This document shows positions 23,274-34,112 of a stretch of 64,000 nucleotides of DNA, piece by piece. The notes beneath the pieces were generated by a model. That model was not told where the DNA came from and made no database searches. It saw only the letters and a program-made list of their open reading frames with translations. Position numbers and translations under genes: made by a program. Each line of letters opens with the position of its first letter. Position 1 is the stretch's first letter. Origin of the DNA: Mesodorylaimus sp. YZB2_4 (lineage: Eukaryota > Nematoda > Enoplea > Dorylaimida > Dorylaimidae); the NCBI GenBank assembly GCA_030248295.1, contig JASANH010001202.1:186001-250000 (forward strand). Direction: 5' to 3'.

Positions 23274-25840
23274 GTTTCTTCTGCCTGCACTTTTGGGCAC
23301 TGCTACACATGTCATCCATCAGAAAATTGTCAAGAAAAGTGCGAACAGTTTGCAGTTGACATATGACGTGAAAAGCCGCAATCGCAGCCGGATGGAGTCA
23401 AGTGGTCGCAAAAAGCTTGAATGTTCTCGGAACGTCAAGTCAAGTGTTAGCGAGAGAAAAAATGTGGCTCACAGTGTCTGTTTTAGAAAAGTGTTTGATG
23501 CAGAATTATACACTATGCACGAAATCAGCGGGAGTGGGTTAAATTTGAAAGGGTTGCCGTTATGTGGTCTTGACGCCGAAGAACCTTTGAGTTTACTGTA
23601 CGGTACAAGTTGATAAGTACCAAAGCAAGTGTTCTTGTGACATCCGTCATCCGTCTGCAGGACAGCTTTCTTGCTCTCGCCGCGTTCAGCCGACGGACAG
23701 TTCATGACTTCTAGCAAGCAAAGCAGTGCTTACGGGATAAACGCACTCGAGGCATATAGGATTGGGTAAGTAGCAGCATTTCAAACCTGAGCGACTTTAA
23801 CAATCGCATGCTAAGCTCCTCCCTTCTCGCGAGCTGTGTTCCAGCCATGTAAACTGCGGGTGCAATAAACTCTAACCTAAATCAAGAGGCCTTGTGGTCT
23901 CTGGTTTTATGACCCTGGCTGTGACTTTGCATTATTATCGACATGAAGCTGTAGCTTTGACTGATCGTTGAATCTTTGTAGAGTTCCGACAGATTGAGAA
24001 TGTTCTGTTTCTAATATATACATATAGTACCCACGCAGATATAGTATAGTGCAGTCCTGGGGTAACTCACCATATGCCCGATACGAATACAGTATATGCG
24101 ATGCCTAAGTCAGGAATATCGATGTATATGCGAGGTATAAGTCAGGCATATGCGAAGACAGGAATATGCTCGCTGCAAAAAATGTATGAACGAAAATGCT
24201 GCAACAGTATTAAGCGCAAACTGTCAACTACAAACCTCTGAACTTCTCTTGGCAACTTTTCCTCATGTATTCGTCCGTACAGCATGTCAATTCCAAAACG
24301 TGAGGATGGAAGAAATGCAACTTTAATGTGGCCGCTGGTCAGTTGACGTGCTTTAGTGTTAAAAGGCGCCCTGCCCAATTTTTCTTGCTGTAGGGCTTCT
24401 AATTCTAGGTCCTGCAGCTGAACAGCCAGCAAATACCACCTAAGAGAGAGCCTACGCACAGATGCTCATGTGCTCATGTGCATAAAGAGCACTTTGGGAG
24501 GAGCAGCGCATTTGAATTAGGTGCTTTCGTAACAGAGCGTCCTAGGCTCGCCACTTCAGGTGCGAAAGATGTTCAATCACACCAACCCGCTGTCTTTCAA
24601 CTGGCATAAGTATAATTGAAAATGGTTGACAAGTACGCAGGTTTCCATTTCTAAAGTAATGAATCCAACCAGCAGGAGCCAAGGCCGGAGGCAGAACTTT
24701 CCATCCTGATAGTAACCAGTCCGATAATTGTCGTCTTAAGGCCTCACTTTTAAAAATACCATTATTAACCAGTTCGAAATCTGTAAATTGTTATTCATAG
24801 CCTTCGCTGCCTCTGGCCTGATTCCCATTCACCATCTCCGCACCAACAGTCTTTTAGTCTCGTCCGAGTACAACAAACCTGTTGTCATTGTCACGCACGT
24901 ATCCAATGCTGACAACTCGAGGTTGTGACTTCCTGAGAATGTCATGGCAACCACCAATCGAAGATGTTACTTTGAATTGGTGTCGATGGCAGGATAAAGC
25001 CCCTCCATTCAATGACAACCTACCGCGTCCGAAGTTCTGCCATGGCTGTGATTACGATCAGCGTCACGCTGCAGCTGTTATTGTTCTGGACTGGATGAGC
25101 TGCTACTCTTGGCAAACATGTGATATCATTCGGCCAGATATTATCAGCCACTAATTATTGAACCAATATCAAACTATCGATTGGATAACAAATAGCGATG
25201 AGTGCTTTGATTCGCACATAGATAACGGGTAGCATTGATTCATTCAAACTGGTGTGTGCTATTGCCAACCTTGCATTCTGTTTTGTTTCATATTAAGGAT
25301 ACCCAATATCCTTGATTTTCCGTATTGCCATTTCCTGTTATCCCAAAAATAAAATTTGCCTAATAACCCGCCATTTTTTAAAAAGTCTCTGGGCAACTTG
25401 TCAACGCAGCCAGCTAAAAAGTGTTATGCACTCATCAGATCCTATAGGGGTGATTATATGGTCGAAATGAGCCGAGAGAAATCGTTAAATCTACCTCCCG
25501 TAGCTATGTGCTCATAGCATCTTCAAGCTGAGTCCTTGCATATTTCAGCACCTTTTTAGTCGCCAATTACGTAAGCTGTCCATTCTTGAAAAGGCCCATC
25601 AATCAGAAACACCCATCAGCAATTGTAAAATCACCAATGACTCCCATTTACTGGTGTCACGGACACTGTCGCTTAGAGACGCGAAATCTCCCCTTCCGCA
25701 TCCCATGTCGACAAATCGTAAGCCGAAAGGCGACTTCTCAAGCAGCTTCGCAGCCGACTGCCCGATAAGTGCAGTAGGTAAAGGTGAAGCCTAGTTCTCG
25801 AGACATTGTCAGCCCCGTCCTGCTGGACTGTGTCACAATA
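23274..25840. other. Gap between receptor array and peptide gene 1
   Basis: About 2.6 kb with one candidate exon (24,160-24,440, listed separately). Otherwise nothing is supported; the frame at 23,014-23,613 on the plus strand is the shadow of receptor I exons extended into its 5' flank. Confidence 0.4.
24225..24440 (-). other. Possible isolated coding exon, unrecognised
   Basis: An open stretch bounded by a good acceptor (tctcttag|GTGG) and a donor-like AG|GTTTGT encodes about 70 residues containing WYLLAVQLQDLELEALQQEK, then GHIKVAFLPSSRFGIDMLYG. The amphipathic composition looks protein-like. I found no neighbouring exons, start codon or stop that would complete a gene, so it may be a gene fragment or chance. 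I do not recognise the family. Confidence 0.25.
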
Positions 25841-26116
25841 ATGTCACAGATCGCATTGGTTTGCCTGATCGGGCTCGGTTTTTGCTGTTTGTCCAAAGCA
25901 GCGGCTTACAATAAAAAACCGCAAAGGCTGAGCCAATGGCGCATATTGGAATGGCCAGAATTGGAGGATTCATCGTCGGAAGAACCGCTGGAAAATCCCC
26001 TTATTTCCGGGGATGGCGGATTTTATTTAATCAAGAAAGGGCTGTCCGCGTCCGATTTACAGAAGATGGCACTTTTCCACAACCGCCAAGATGCTCGTTT
26101 AGGACGGCGCAGGTAG
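25841..26116 (+). CDS. Putative secreted amidated peptide precursor 1
   Basis: A 91-residue protein. ATG at 25841 is followed at once by a signal peptide (MSQIALVCLIGLGFCCLSKA), which is why I prefer it to the upstream non-ATG extension. An acidic spacer (LEWPELEDSSSEEPLENP) ends in a Lys-Lys site, then comes one 21-residue peptide from GLSASDL to NRQDARL followed by Gly-Arg-Arg-Arg and stop. Gly before basic residues is the classical alpha-amidation and prohormone convertase signal, so the product should be an ARL-amide peptide. A second precursor 870 bp away, on the other strand, ends in a very similar sequence. I cannot assign it to a named neuropeptide family. Further upstream exons (5' UTR) are possible. 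Confidence 0.72.
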   Translation: MSQIALVCLIGLGFCCLSKAAAYNKKPQRLSQWRILEWPELEDSSSEEPLENPLISGDGGFYLIKKGLSASDLQKMALFHNRQDARLGRRR

Positions 26117-26983
26117 AACAACATTATATACATAGCTACGATATGCTTGAAGATTTTATGCGGAGTTTGGAAAGAGTGATGTTGTTCTGAAATATGCTTC
26201 CGGCCTAACGTCATTAAGGCATGGAGGATGATTTGCCCCGTGATTTTGATGGATTTATTATTCTATTTCATGCAAAGAGTAAAGACAATCGGACATGATT
26301 GTGATGCGGTAGACACATTCAGAGTTCTGACATTGCTACTAATTACATACTTGTGTGGGTTCACGATCCATATACTGAGTAGGGTACACACTTAACTTTT
26401 GACGCCTTACGGTGGACCATAGGGCTAGCAGCTATTGCCTAAGGAAGCTCAGCTCTTTTTTAGAAGACAAAGCTGAAACAGATGTAGGAAATGCCACAGT
26501 GTTCGAACAGCAGATAGGCCTGATAATCTTGAGAAGCTTCAATTTGAGAAGCTTTCACTGCCAATCAACTTTCCGCTTCTCTCTCTTCAAACAGTGTTAG
26601 GAGTGCTGTGGAGGCGTGATACTAACTGATAGCAAGGCCTGATATAGTGGTTGGTATATGGCCAGCATGAGACAGTGATATGACTATCCTATGCGGATTG
26701 TGTAGGACACACACTCGTCATTGGTTTGGATAAGCATGAGCAGTAGGCGAGGGATTTTTCAGGGTTCGAGTAACTGGATCGCGGTTACACGTAAACTGAG
26801 AAAATAAGCTTTATACTGCACGCTGGCGGCGGTCATCAGGCATTCTGTTCATACGAGTGAACTTAGAGACAATGAGGCGTCTTGAATTTTTGCCTGTTTC
26901 GTGCAGCTATTTGTACAATAGCGTTACAGAACACGAAGACTCAGCCCGCTAGCATATCAAGCAAACTACGTATCAGATCGTTG
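26117..26983. other. Spacer between the two peptide genes
   Basis: About 870 bp between convergent genes. Nothing coding is supported; it probably holds both 3' UTRs. Confidence 0.4.
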
Positions 26984-27370
26984 CTAGCGTCCAAGCCGAG
27001 CTCCTTGTCGTCCATTTTGTAACAGCGATTTCAAATCCGTGAGAACGGCGTGTGAGAATCGCAGTTGCTGACGATGCTTAGCTTTACTGAAGCCGAGCGG
27101 TGTCTCGACGTGAGGAAACTCATGCGCGTCTTGAGTGTTATCTTGTTCTACGGCCACCTGCACTGCATTCCCGTCACCATTGGCAAATCGACGGAGTCCC
27201 AAAGTGTCGGCTTGTTGACGCCCTAGTAGTCGAGCCAACCTGCTGAAAGCTTTACGAACGCTCTCTTCGTATTCTTCGTTGCTACTTAAATCTGCTTTTC
27301 CATCGGCACCGACTTCATACGTCGTCCAAAAAACGGCGATGACCAATGACCACACGAATAGCCTGACCAT
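26984..27370 (-). CDS. Putative secreted amidated peptide precursor 2
   Basis: A single-exon frame of 128 residues. The signal peptide is MVRLFVWSLVIAVFWTTYEV, probably cleaved before DGKAD. The C-terminus reads RFSHAVLTDLKSLLQ, then NGRQGARLGR and stop, so after removal of the final Arg and amidation by Gly it gives an ARL-amide. Alignment with precursor 1 shows shared D-L, R-Q-x-A-R-L-G-R in register. An internal segment, AFSRLARLLGRQQADTLGLR, resembles the C-terminal peptide and carries its own Leu-Gly-Arg signal, so two related peptides may be released. Acidic spacers lie between them. The gene is convergent to precursor 1. The family is not one I can name. Its resemblance to the end of vertebrate GHRH (ARL-amide) is short and probably coincidental. 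Confidence 0.7.
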   Translation of the reverse strand: MVRLFVWSLVIAVFWTTYEVGADGKADLSSNEEYEESVRKAFSRLARLLGRQQADTLGLRRFANGDGNAVQVAVEQDNTQDAHEFPHVETPLGFSKAKHRQQLRFSHAVLTDLKSLLQNGRQGARLGR

Positions 27371-28560
27371 GGCGATCTTATATGAAATCGAGATGAGATC
27401 TAAAACGAAGCAAGCGCAAGTAAGCTTTCGCAGTCAACTGACTGTGCCTCCTACAGTAGCGTCAAAATAAATCTTCGCTCTGCGCTGCATGAATTGATAA
27501 TGAGACTAATTTTTCGCGGCGATAGAAAAAGAAAATCATTAAGTCAAACTCTCGGAAACCCTCGAGCAATTATTGAGTTAAAAAGTGTGTTTAATTGGAA
27601 GCCATGCCTGTTGAATGTCTTTTGAAGATAAGGGCCTCATTATCGATCAACTAGGCGTTTTAAATATTGTTTTGTGCCATGCCCTTTCTTGCTTAGAACA
27701 GATAATGGGTAACATTGTCTCCGCGCGAACCGTGGCAGTGCATGTGATCAATTTAAAAAACTTTTGTCAGGAAAAGAAAACCATTTCTCCGAGCTTCTAT
27801 GAAAAGCTATTATGATAAGAGCGCCTGAACAAGCTGTAGGGCCAATTAGAAGAAAGCCTTTTCAAGTGGGGAAAACATTTTAGGGTCTTTTCTTTAGCTA
27901 GGTAGAGGTCAGAAATGCCCCATGTGGGTGGAGTGGATAACGTTTTGACATCTAAGTTTCGAAGCTTGAAATATTAAAAGTCATGTTGAGCGGACAAAGG
28001 GCTTACGTAAATGAGGGAGAGACAAGGAGTAAATGAGTGTGTCTGGACTGATGATCAAAAATCTACGTACAACAATCAAGATGTATTGACAGGACGAACG
28101 CTTCATGTAAAAAAGCTCATGTGCTGCAGGCGACGGGGGTCTATTCTTATCAAAAAACAGCGTTAGGAGTTAACATGACGTCCCGAAGCTCGGTTCCATC
28201 ATCAGCTGGTACAGCCACGATAAACAAAAAGGAGCTTTTTCAAATGGTTTCATCGACTGACTCCAACAGATTGACTGACGCCAAAGTCGCAATCAGGCAC
28301 ATGGGTCTCTCGCCCATGTGTCATTTTCTTTTGTTCAGCCAATGCTTTCATGGAAGCGGCGCAAGCCTTGCGCTGTAACTACATTCTTCGTGTATCCTGC
28401 ATCTAAATGCAAATATAATTCTCTGAATGTCATACGTCTGCAAATGTCCGTCAATCTTCTTTCAACTACATTTTACCGCAAATTAGGCGACAAAAAGAAC
28501 CTTTAGAAAAGTCTTTTTAATTAACAAAAACATTCTGAAAATGAAATGTTCATTCCTCTG
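27371..28560. other. Gap before the LINE
   Basis: No gene supported. It ends with one copy of a direct repeat (28,237-28,354). Confidence 0.35.
28237..28354. repeat. Direct repeat flanking the LINE, left copy
   Basis: About 118 bp starting TTTTCAAATGGTTTCATCGA and ending near TTTCATGG. A copy with a few substitutions and a 4-6 bp indel lies at 30606-30726 in the same orientation, 2.4 kb away, on the other side of the LINE remnant. Confidence 0.75.
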
Positions 28561-30020
28561 GCACAGGCAACAAGGCATCAGGAGATGGGGGCCATGCTGT
28601 TGTCCGCCGATCACATGTCGCTCTTTGACATAATCGAGTGGGAGTTTATGCAACGTGTGCTAGAATGGTTCAGATTGGCCGAGGGGTTCCAGAAATGGTT
28701 AGGTCAAGAGCGCGCACGGGTCATTTATGGGCCGTGCGCGCTCTTGACAGCGATTACTTTGAGGGGTTGACCTCGCACTCGGAACAATGCGTGCGCGCTC
28801 TTGACTCAGACCGGAATGGAAGTAGTGGATAATTGGACTGGGGTACGGGAGCACATCGCCTCATTAGGCACTAGGATAGCACATTCGGAAGTTTCCCTGT
28901 TAGGCAGGATTCATGTAGCAAATACATATTTTCTTTTAAAGTTGTGGTATCTTGGATCAGTAATTGCACCCGATACTGATTTGCAAAAATTTACAGAAAG
29001 AATGATTGACAATTATCTGTGGCATCCAGCGAAAGTCAACAAAATGAACAAAGAGCAAAGACCTGGGCGGAATAGGCTACCCGGACATAGGCTGGAAGAT
29101 ACTCGCATTTAGGTTGATCTTACTCCTTAGAAGAACCCTGGCGCAACAGGAAGCCGTGTGGCACAGATGTTTCGACTACTTTTTTGACCGAGTTATGCAT
29201 GCAAAGTTATGTCACGTAGAAGAAACAAAGACACCTCGTCTGTACAAAGATATAACAAGGGCCGAGCTTACAATAAAACTTCAAGCTGCTTGACCAGCAC
29301 AGCGTCGGACTGGACACGAAAATGTACCCGATAAAGCATGTCAAAACGAAAGTGCCCTATAAACACTTGATGGAGAAGAAGACAGGGAAGGCCACAGCTG
29401 CCATGCAAAGTTACTGGTGTGAAAAGTTGAGTACAGCTAATCTGGACTTCAGGGCCTACTGGAGACTAAACACAAGCAAACAAGTGGATGTTCTGACCAG
29501 GTCGATAGACTACAGTCTCTTGTACGAGGCACTGTACACTAGGAGTAGGATCACTAACTTCGCAGATGTAGATGAGTCGTGTAAGTACTGTAGGACAGTA
29601 GCGGGCCAGAGTATCTGGGAGGATGGATACCATGTTTTCATAGAGTGCCGAAGAGTGCTTGAGTTCTTGAAGAAAGTAGAAGGCCTTCTCCAAAGAATGG
29701 ATCCTTCCATCAAGATCAGAGATGAGAACAAGATCTTCGGTCTAGCTGGCATAAAAAGCAAAGCCATGCTCGTGACAGCGAACATAGTTTTGCAGTCAGC
29801 CCAGAGATGCGTCTGGTTCGCCGGAATGGATTTCGAGGGAAAAAGAAAACTGGTAGATTTATGGGAATCACTGAGGAAGAAACTCTGGATCCCGACAAAC
29901 AGGGCTCAATTAATTTTGGACAAGCATCGGTTTAAGGATATTTTTCTGAAGTCTTTTTTCATGCAAGAATTGAAAAATATAAAATAGAATAAAAACAATG
30001 ATGATAAAAAAACATATATA
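28561..30020 (+). mobile_element. Truncated non-LTR retrotransposon (LINE), inactive
   Basis: Remnants in order along the plus strand: a reverse-transcriptase palm piece (SLFDIIEWEFMQRVLEWF, 28,613-28,690), then a thumb-like piece (IASLGTRIAHSEVSLLGRIH to NYLWHPAKVN, 28,855-29,040), then an open 221-residue frame (29322-29987) with a C-x2-C...H-x4-C zinc-finger (CKYCRTVAGQ; HVFIEC) typical of the C-terminus of LINE reverse transcriptases. Frames change between pieces and the catalytic aspartate region is missing between the first two; the site of loss contains a 17-bp inverted repeat (28703-28719/28732-28748). An A-rich tail follows from about 29,985 to 30,037. The element is 5'-truncated and dead. 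Confidence 0.75.
28703..28805. repeat. Inverted repeat inside the LINE
   Basis: GTCAAGAGCGCGCACGG (28703-28719) and its exact reverse complement (28732-28748). A third, partial copy in the second orientation (GCGCGCTCTTGACT) ends near 28,806. It replaces the stretch where reverse-transcriptase catalytic residues would be expected. Confidence 0.65.
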
Positions 30021-30605
30021 TAGAAAAAAAAAGAAGATTCTTTGATCATTATAGGACCACTTTTTTCGTCTTATTTGTGGGGACTAAAGGATGCATTGCG
30101 TGATACAGTATGTGTCTGATTTTGTACCGCCCTTACGTGCCAGTTAAGTAAAATATACTGATAAAACAAAAAAACTCAAAAGGATAAAGCTTATGCATAT
30201 ATGGTTTCTCTTTTTTTTCTCTGTGTGTATCATACCTGTGTCATCGGTAATCCTGTGTGAGAATAGGGTCATGATCTGGTGCTGGGTTCAACTGCCAACA
30301 TGACTAACAAGGAAAGGAGAAAAGATTTAAGATAAAAGATAAAAGATCAATAAGACAAAAAATAAAATGTGTCGTTTTGGAATGCTATAACGCCGTGCAT
30401 TGTTACAGTAAAATACTTGAAAAAAAAAGAAAAAAGGCATCAGCAAAAGCAAGTCTAGTACCTTTATATTTCTCTCTCAGTTCTAATCCCTTTCGCTAAA
30501 AAGAAGAATATGAACACCGCATGTCATGTACATTACAAGTAGAAAAATGCCACCTATTTTACTTCAGCAGGTACTTATGCTCGCTTGTTGGTGCATGACA
30601 ACTCG

Positions 30606-30726
30606 TTTTCAAATGGTTCCATCGACTGACTCCAACAGACTGACTGGCGCCAAAGTCGCAATCAGACACATGGGTCTCTCGCCCACACATGTGCCATTTT
30701 CTTTTGTTCGGCCCATGTTTTCATGG
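30606..30726. repeat. Direct repeat flanking the LINE, right copy
   Basis: Second copy of the repeat at 28237-28354, same orientation. Confidence 0.75.
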
Positions 30727-31469
30727 TGTTTGCTAATGATAGAGGGCATCAATATTAGAGAAGATTCAATGTCCTCCCCTTCCGGTGAAAGTTTCCACTT
30801 TGTCCTAATAAAGAATGCGCTAAAAGATGCCGAGCGTAATGCAGTGCAAAGAAATGCAGTGCTCACACATTGTCCTACAGCCCTGCAAACCTACTGTTAC
30901 TCGATCAACGACTACGCAAACAGTGCGTACGCATACACGTACCAAGACAGCACAATGCTACTTTGTTATACATACAGCAGAAAAATTCAAAACATATACA
31001 GTACACACAGTAGCCCGCGCTCGCAGTACAGTTATCTATAAACACGACGGATACGGATAGGCTTGTCACTTTATCTATCTCACAGGAGCAAGGTGGGTAT
31101 CGACTCATTCTAGTGGAGAAACCCTCGCTTTTCCTCCGTACCTTAATACAAAAAAATATCTCGAGATGTATCGCGGAATGAATCAGGGGGAATTAATCAG
31201 GGGCAGCAAGGCAAGATAGGAATGACAGGGGAAAAGACCACCTAAAAATTGCAGGTGCACCTATGTAGTGTTTGATAGCGCTGTTGGACACTTGCCTTGC
31301 AGAGTTTGTGGGAGCTATCGCTACCAAATCCTGTAACTATCTAGATTCCCACCAAAATTTGGAAACTAGTATAAGCGACGCAAATGGCTGGTAGCTGCCT
31401 GCGTTAGTAAAGCTGAAACGCCCTGAACGCACTGAAATTTCAATTCCTATACAACTACATTCTCCTTAC

Positions 31470-31534
31470 CGGGCAGCGATACTTGGTTGGATCCCTTGGG
31501 CGTCTGGTCAGCCACAGTTCACAAAAGGACTCGT
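31470..31534 (-). pseudogene. Relic of receptor long-exon 3' end (M2)
   Basis: Read on the minus strand, 65 bp encode RVLL, a stop (TGA for TTA), then TVADQTPKGSNQVSL, ending at a preserved splice donor G|GTAAGG. This is the end of M2 and the M2-M3 linker of the array family, closest by eye to copy G (same KGSNQVSL). No further receptor sequence was found around it. It lies 8 kb beyond the last array gene and shows that the array once extended further or that a piece was transposed. Confidence 0.8.
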
Positions 31535-31859
31535 AGAAAGTAATAAGTTAATAAGTTAATTTGAAAGAGGTTGTAGTTTATTTGAGGTTAGCTGTGGAAA
31601 CGGGAAATTTTCAGGGGAATTTCAGTTGTGTTGCGCAATAGGACGAAAAAGTCGTTTATTTGTGGTTAGCTAGCTTTGTGTTGAGGAAGTTTTGCAGAAT
31701 ATATTTAGGACATGCAATAGTCTAGTCAGCTCTACTGCTCATCATTTATTCAACCGCAAGAGTCGGAGGCAACTTCTCGCAAGTAGAACTTAGCATAAGG
31801 CACAAATGACAAAATGTTCTTAACCTTTGCAGACGTCTTGCTGCCAGTACAGCCACACT

Positions 31860-32968
31860 CCCCTGAAAAAGCTCCATAAAATGGACCAAGGCCTAGTTGC
31901 GAAGGAACAGAGAACCAAACGTAGTAAGTAAAAAATGAAATGAAAAAATTTCCCCCTCCACAACCTTCTCTATTCCTAAGCCCTGACAGTGCCAGGTCAT
32001 GTGCCAGCAGTGCCAGCATGGTGCCAGGTCATGCGATAGGGGTGGCGTTGACAGGTGAGATGAAATAGCCATACTGCAGTCTGCCTCCTTATGTTTGGTG
32101 CGCTGCGCAAGCCACACACTTCTGATATGTCCAGTTTGAATCTCAGTCACCCTGCTTGCAACATGCCCACGCATCCTGGCCAGATTTGCAGTCAACATAA
32201 TGAACTGTCCAGTTATCGAGCCAACAGCTGACTTACAAGACCCAGCAAAATACACTATGCCTATAGTCTGGAAAAATAAACATTTTATAAATGCAGATTA
32301 ACATTTCCTACACTATGGTACTCGGCACTAACGAGCAGGATGTGTTTCCAACCTGAAACTTGCTCTATTCGTTTCTTTGTGTATTTTTGCGTGTCTTATC
32401 ACTTTCTATCTAATCCTAGGCTTAGGCTTAGGGCTTAGGCTTAGGCTTAGTCTGGCGCTTCCTTGTTTGCAGATTCGTCTGACTAAAAAATGCGTGTCTC
32501 CGTTAGCCGTGTCTTCTAAAGCGTGCGGGGATAGTAAACGGATCCTGCTCGTTAGTGCCGCGTCACAATGGTAATGTGCGAGTGTGGTTGTACTAAACAG
32601 GCCCCTAGTGTGCCACTGAATTATCTACGATTCGTGCCCAAAAACCCTGGCGCTTGATGGAGCCTCCGACCAGTTGTCACATGCTGTAAAAGAAACTGTT
32701 CGCTGAGTTACTACTGCAAGCACTATCTAGACGAAATCGATTGAATGGTGTCATCGGTGTCTCCAATTCGCGACGTGCTCTTATGCAACATTGTTGCTCA
32801 CGCACGACTTGTTGCTCGATGGATATTTCACGCAGCACTGTCAGGGCTTAGGAATAGAGAAGGTTGTGGAGAGGGGAAATTTTTTCATTTTATTTTTTAC
32901 TTACTACGTTTGGTTCTCTTTTCCTTAGCAACTAGGCCTTGGTCAATTTTATGGAGCTTTCTCAGGGG
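31860..32968. repeat. Inverted repeat with about 130-bp arms
   Basis: The arm at 31,860-31,992 (CCCCTGAAAAAGCTCCATAA and on) returns inverted at 32,837-32,968, with scattered mismatches and one short deletion. The 840-bp centre includes the TTAGGC array. It could be the two ends of a foldback element, or two copies of one repeat in opposite orientation. Confidence 0.65.
32416..32450. repeat. Interstitial TTAGGC microsatellite
   Basis: Six near-perfect TTAGGC units in tandem with one inserted G (CTTAGGCTTAGGGCTTAGGC and flanks). TTAGGC is the telomere repeat of many nematodes. Here it is short and internal. Confidence 0.8.
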
Positions 32969-34112
32969 GTGATCAGACATCTTCATCGACGTTTTTTATG
33001 AATGAAGGCTCAAGAAGCGCGGAAGCTGGTCGTGACAGAACGCAAGCAGCTGCAAAAGCCATCCGAAATGCCCGAAGGCGTGTACGTTTTGCTGTGCGAC
33101 TGCTGTGAATTCGACCCGCAAACCGACCCCTCAAATGACCAAAATTTTTTCATTTTTTTTTCACCATGAGATTTTAGTGCTAGTGACTCAGGGGCGAGTA
33201 GGCTGACGTGACAGGTGATTTTACTATTTCTCGAAATTCGTCGGCATTTTTCACGTTGCAGCTTCTGCAAAACAGATCAGAATGAGCGGCGCGCGACCGA
33301 CCGACGGTCAGGTCGCATTGATCGAACATCGATCGCATCCCATCGCATGAGAGGCGCTGCGTTTGGCTATGAAGGAAAGGTTAAAGGAGGAAAACATTGA
33401 CTGTGGTGCGGACTTGATTCCTACTACCGTCTGTGCTTTCGAGCCATAGAAAAGAGCGACCACGTTCAGGGTGGAAACTGAAACCGCGAGTTGATCCTCT
33501 GGTTTGATACTACGAATGTTGTTCGCAACTCAGGCAGTTAGCGCACTCGATGGTGAGGGGTCACATGACTCAAAATGTTTGACCCTGACGAGAGTCGAGC
33601 ACTCGCCAGGGGGTTCTCAGCAGCTCAAAAGGCAGACACCCAACTCGCAGACGTCGCTATGTAGGCCTGTCAAACCTACCACACGATCAGGGGACACCTG
33701 AAACGGGGAGGCAACCTTTTTCTACGCCGGCCGAACCCTCGACTGAAAAGGCGAAGACCCACAAGAGAGTAGGCACTTCGAAGGCTAGTCAGGAATATGT
33801 CGACAAGGAAGGTAAGCATACCTGCAACAGCAATGAAACTGACTGAAAAACATCGAGCCTTGAACGCAAGGAACCACCGCCCATACGAACAAAAGCTGTA
33901 GTTCAAAATGCGTATGGACCCATAATCATTTTTCTTTGTTAGTCTGAAACTGAGCAGCTTGGGCGCCAGGCTCGTGGGGCTGGGTCCTGACGGAAAGCAA
34001 AACTCACTTCGAAGCAAAAGATTTACAAAGTACAGTGTCTGCATATGCTTGCATTACTCACATCAAAAGGGGCGACCAGCATGTCAACAACTCGTTATCT
34101 GGTATCGATCAG

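Larger units (their letters stand above)
30727..34112. other. Repeat-rich gap before the GPCR
   Basis: About 3.4 kb with no gene that I can support. It contains a relic of the Cys-loop receptor family (31,470-31,534), a large inverted repeat (arms 31,860-31,992 and 32,837-32,968) and an interstitial TTAGGC array (32,416-32,450). The open frames in the inverted repeat are a consequence of the repeat, not independent genes. Confidence 0.45.

Noticed and set aside
23014..23613. 199-residue plus-strand frame
   Set aside because: It overlaps receptor I exons 1-2 on the other strand and is best explained as their shadow plus the 5' flank.
24882..25154. 90-residue plus-strand frame
   Set aside because: No similarity, no splice sites, no codon signal.
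25841..27370. Assignment of the two peptide precursors to PDF, DH44/CRF or a GHRH-like family
   Set aside because: Only short, non-diagnostic resemblances; conserved residues of those families are missing.
30526..31041. 171-residue plus-strand frame after the LINE
   Set aside because: It is built on the direct repeat and an unrelated tail; not a gene.
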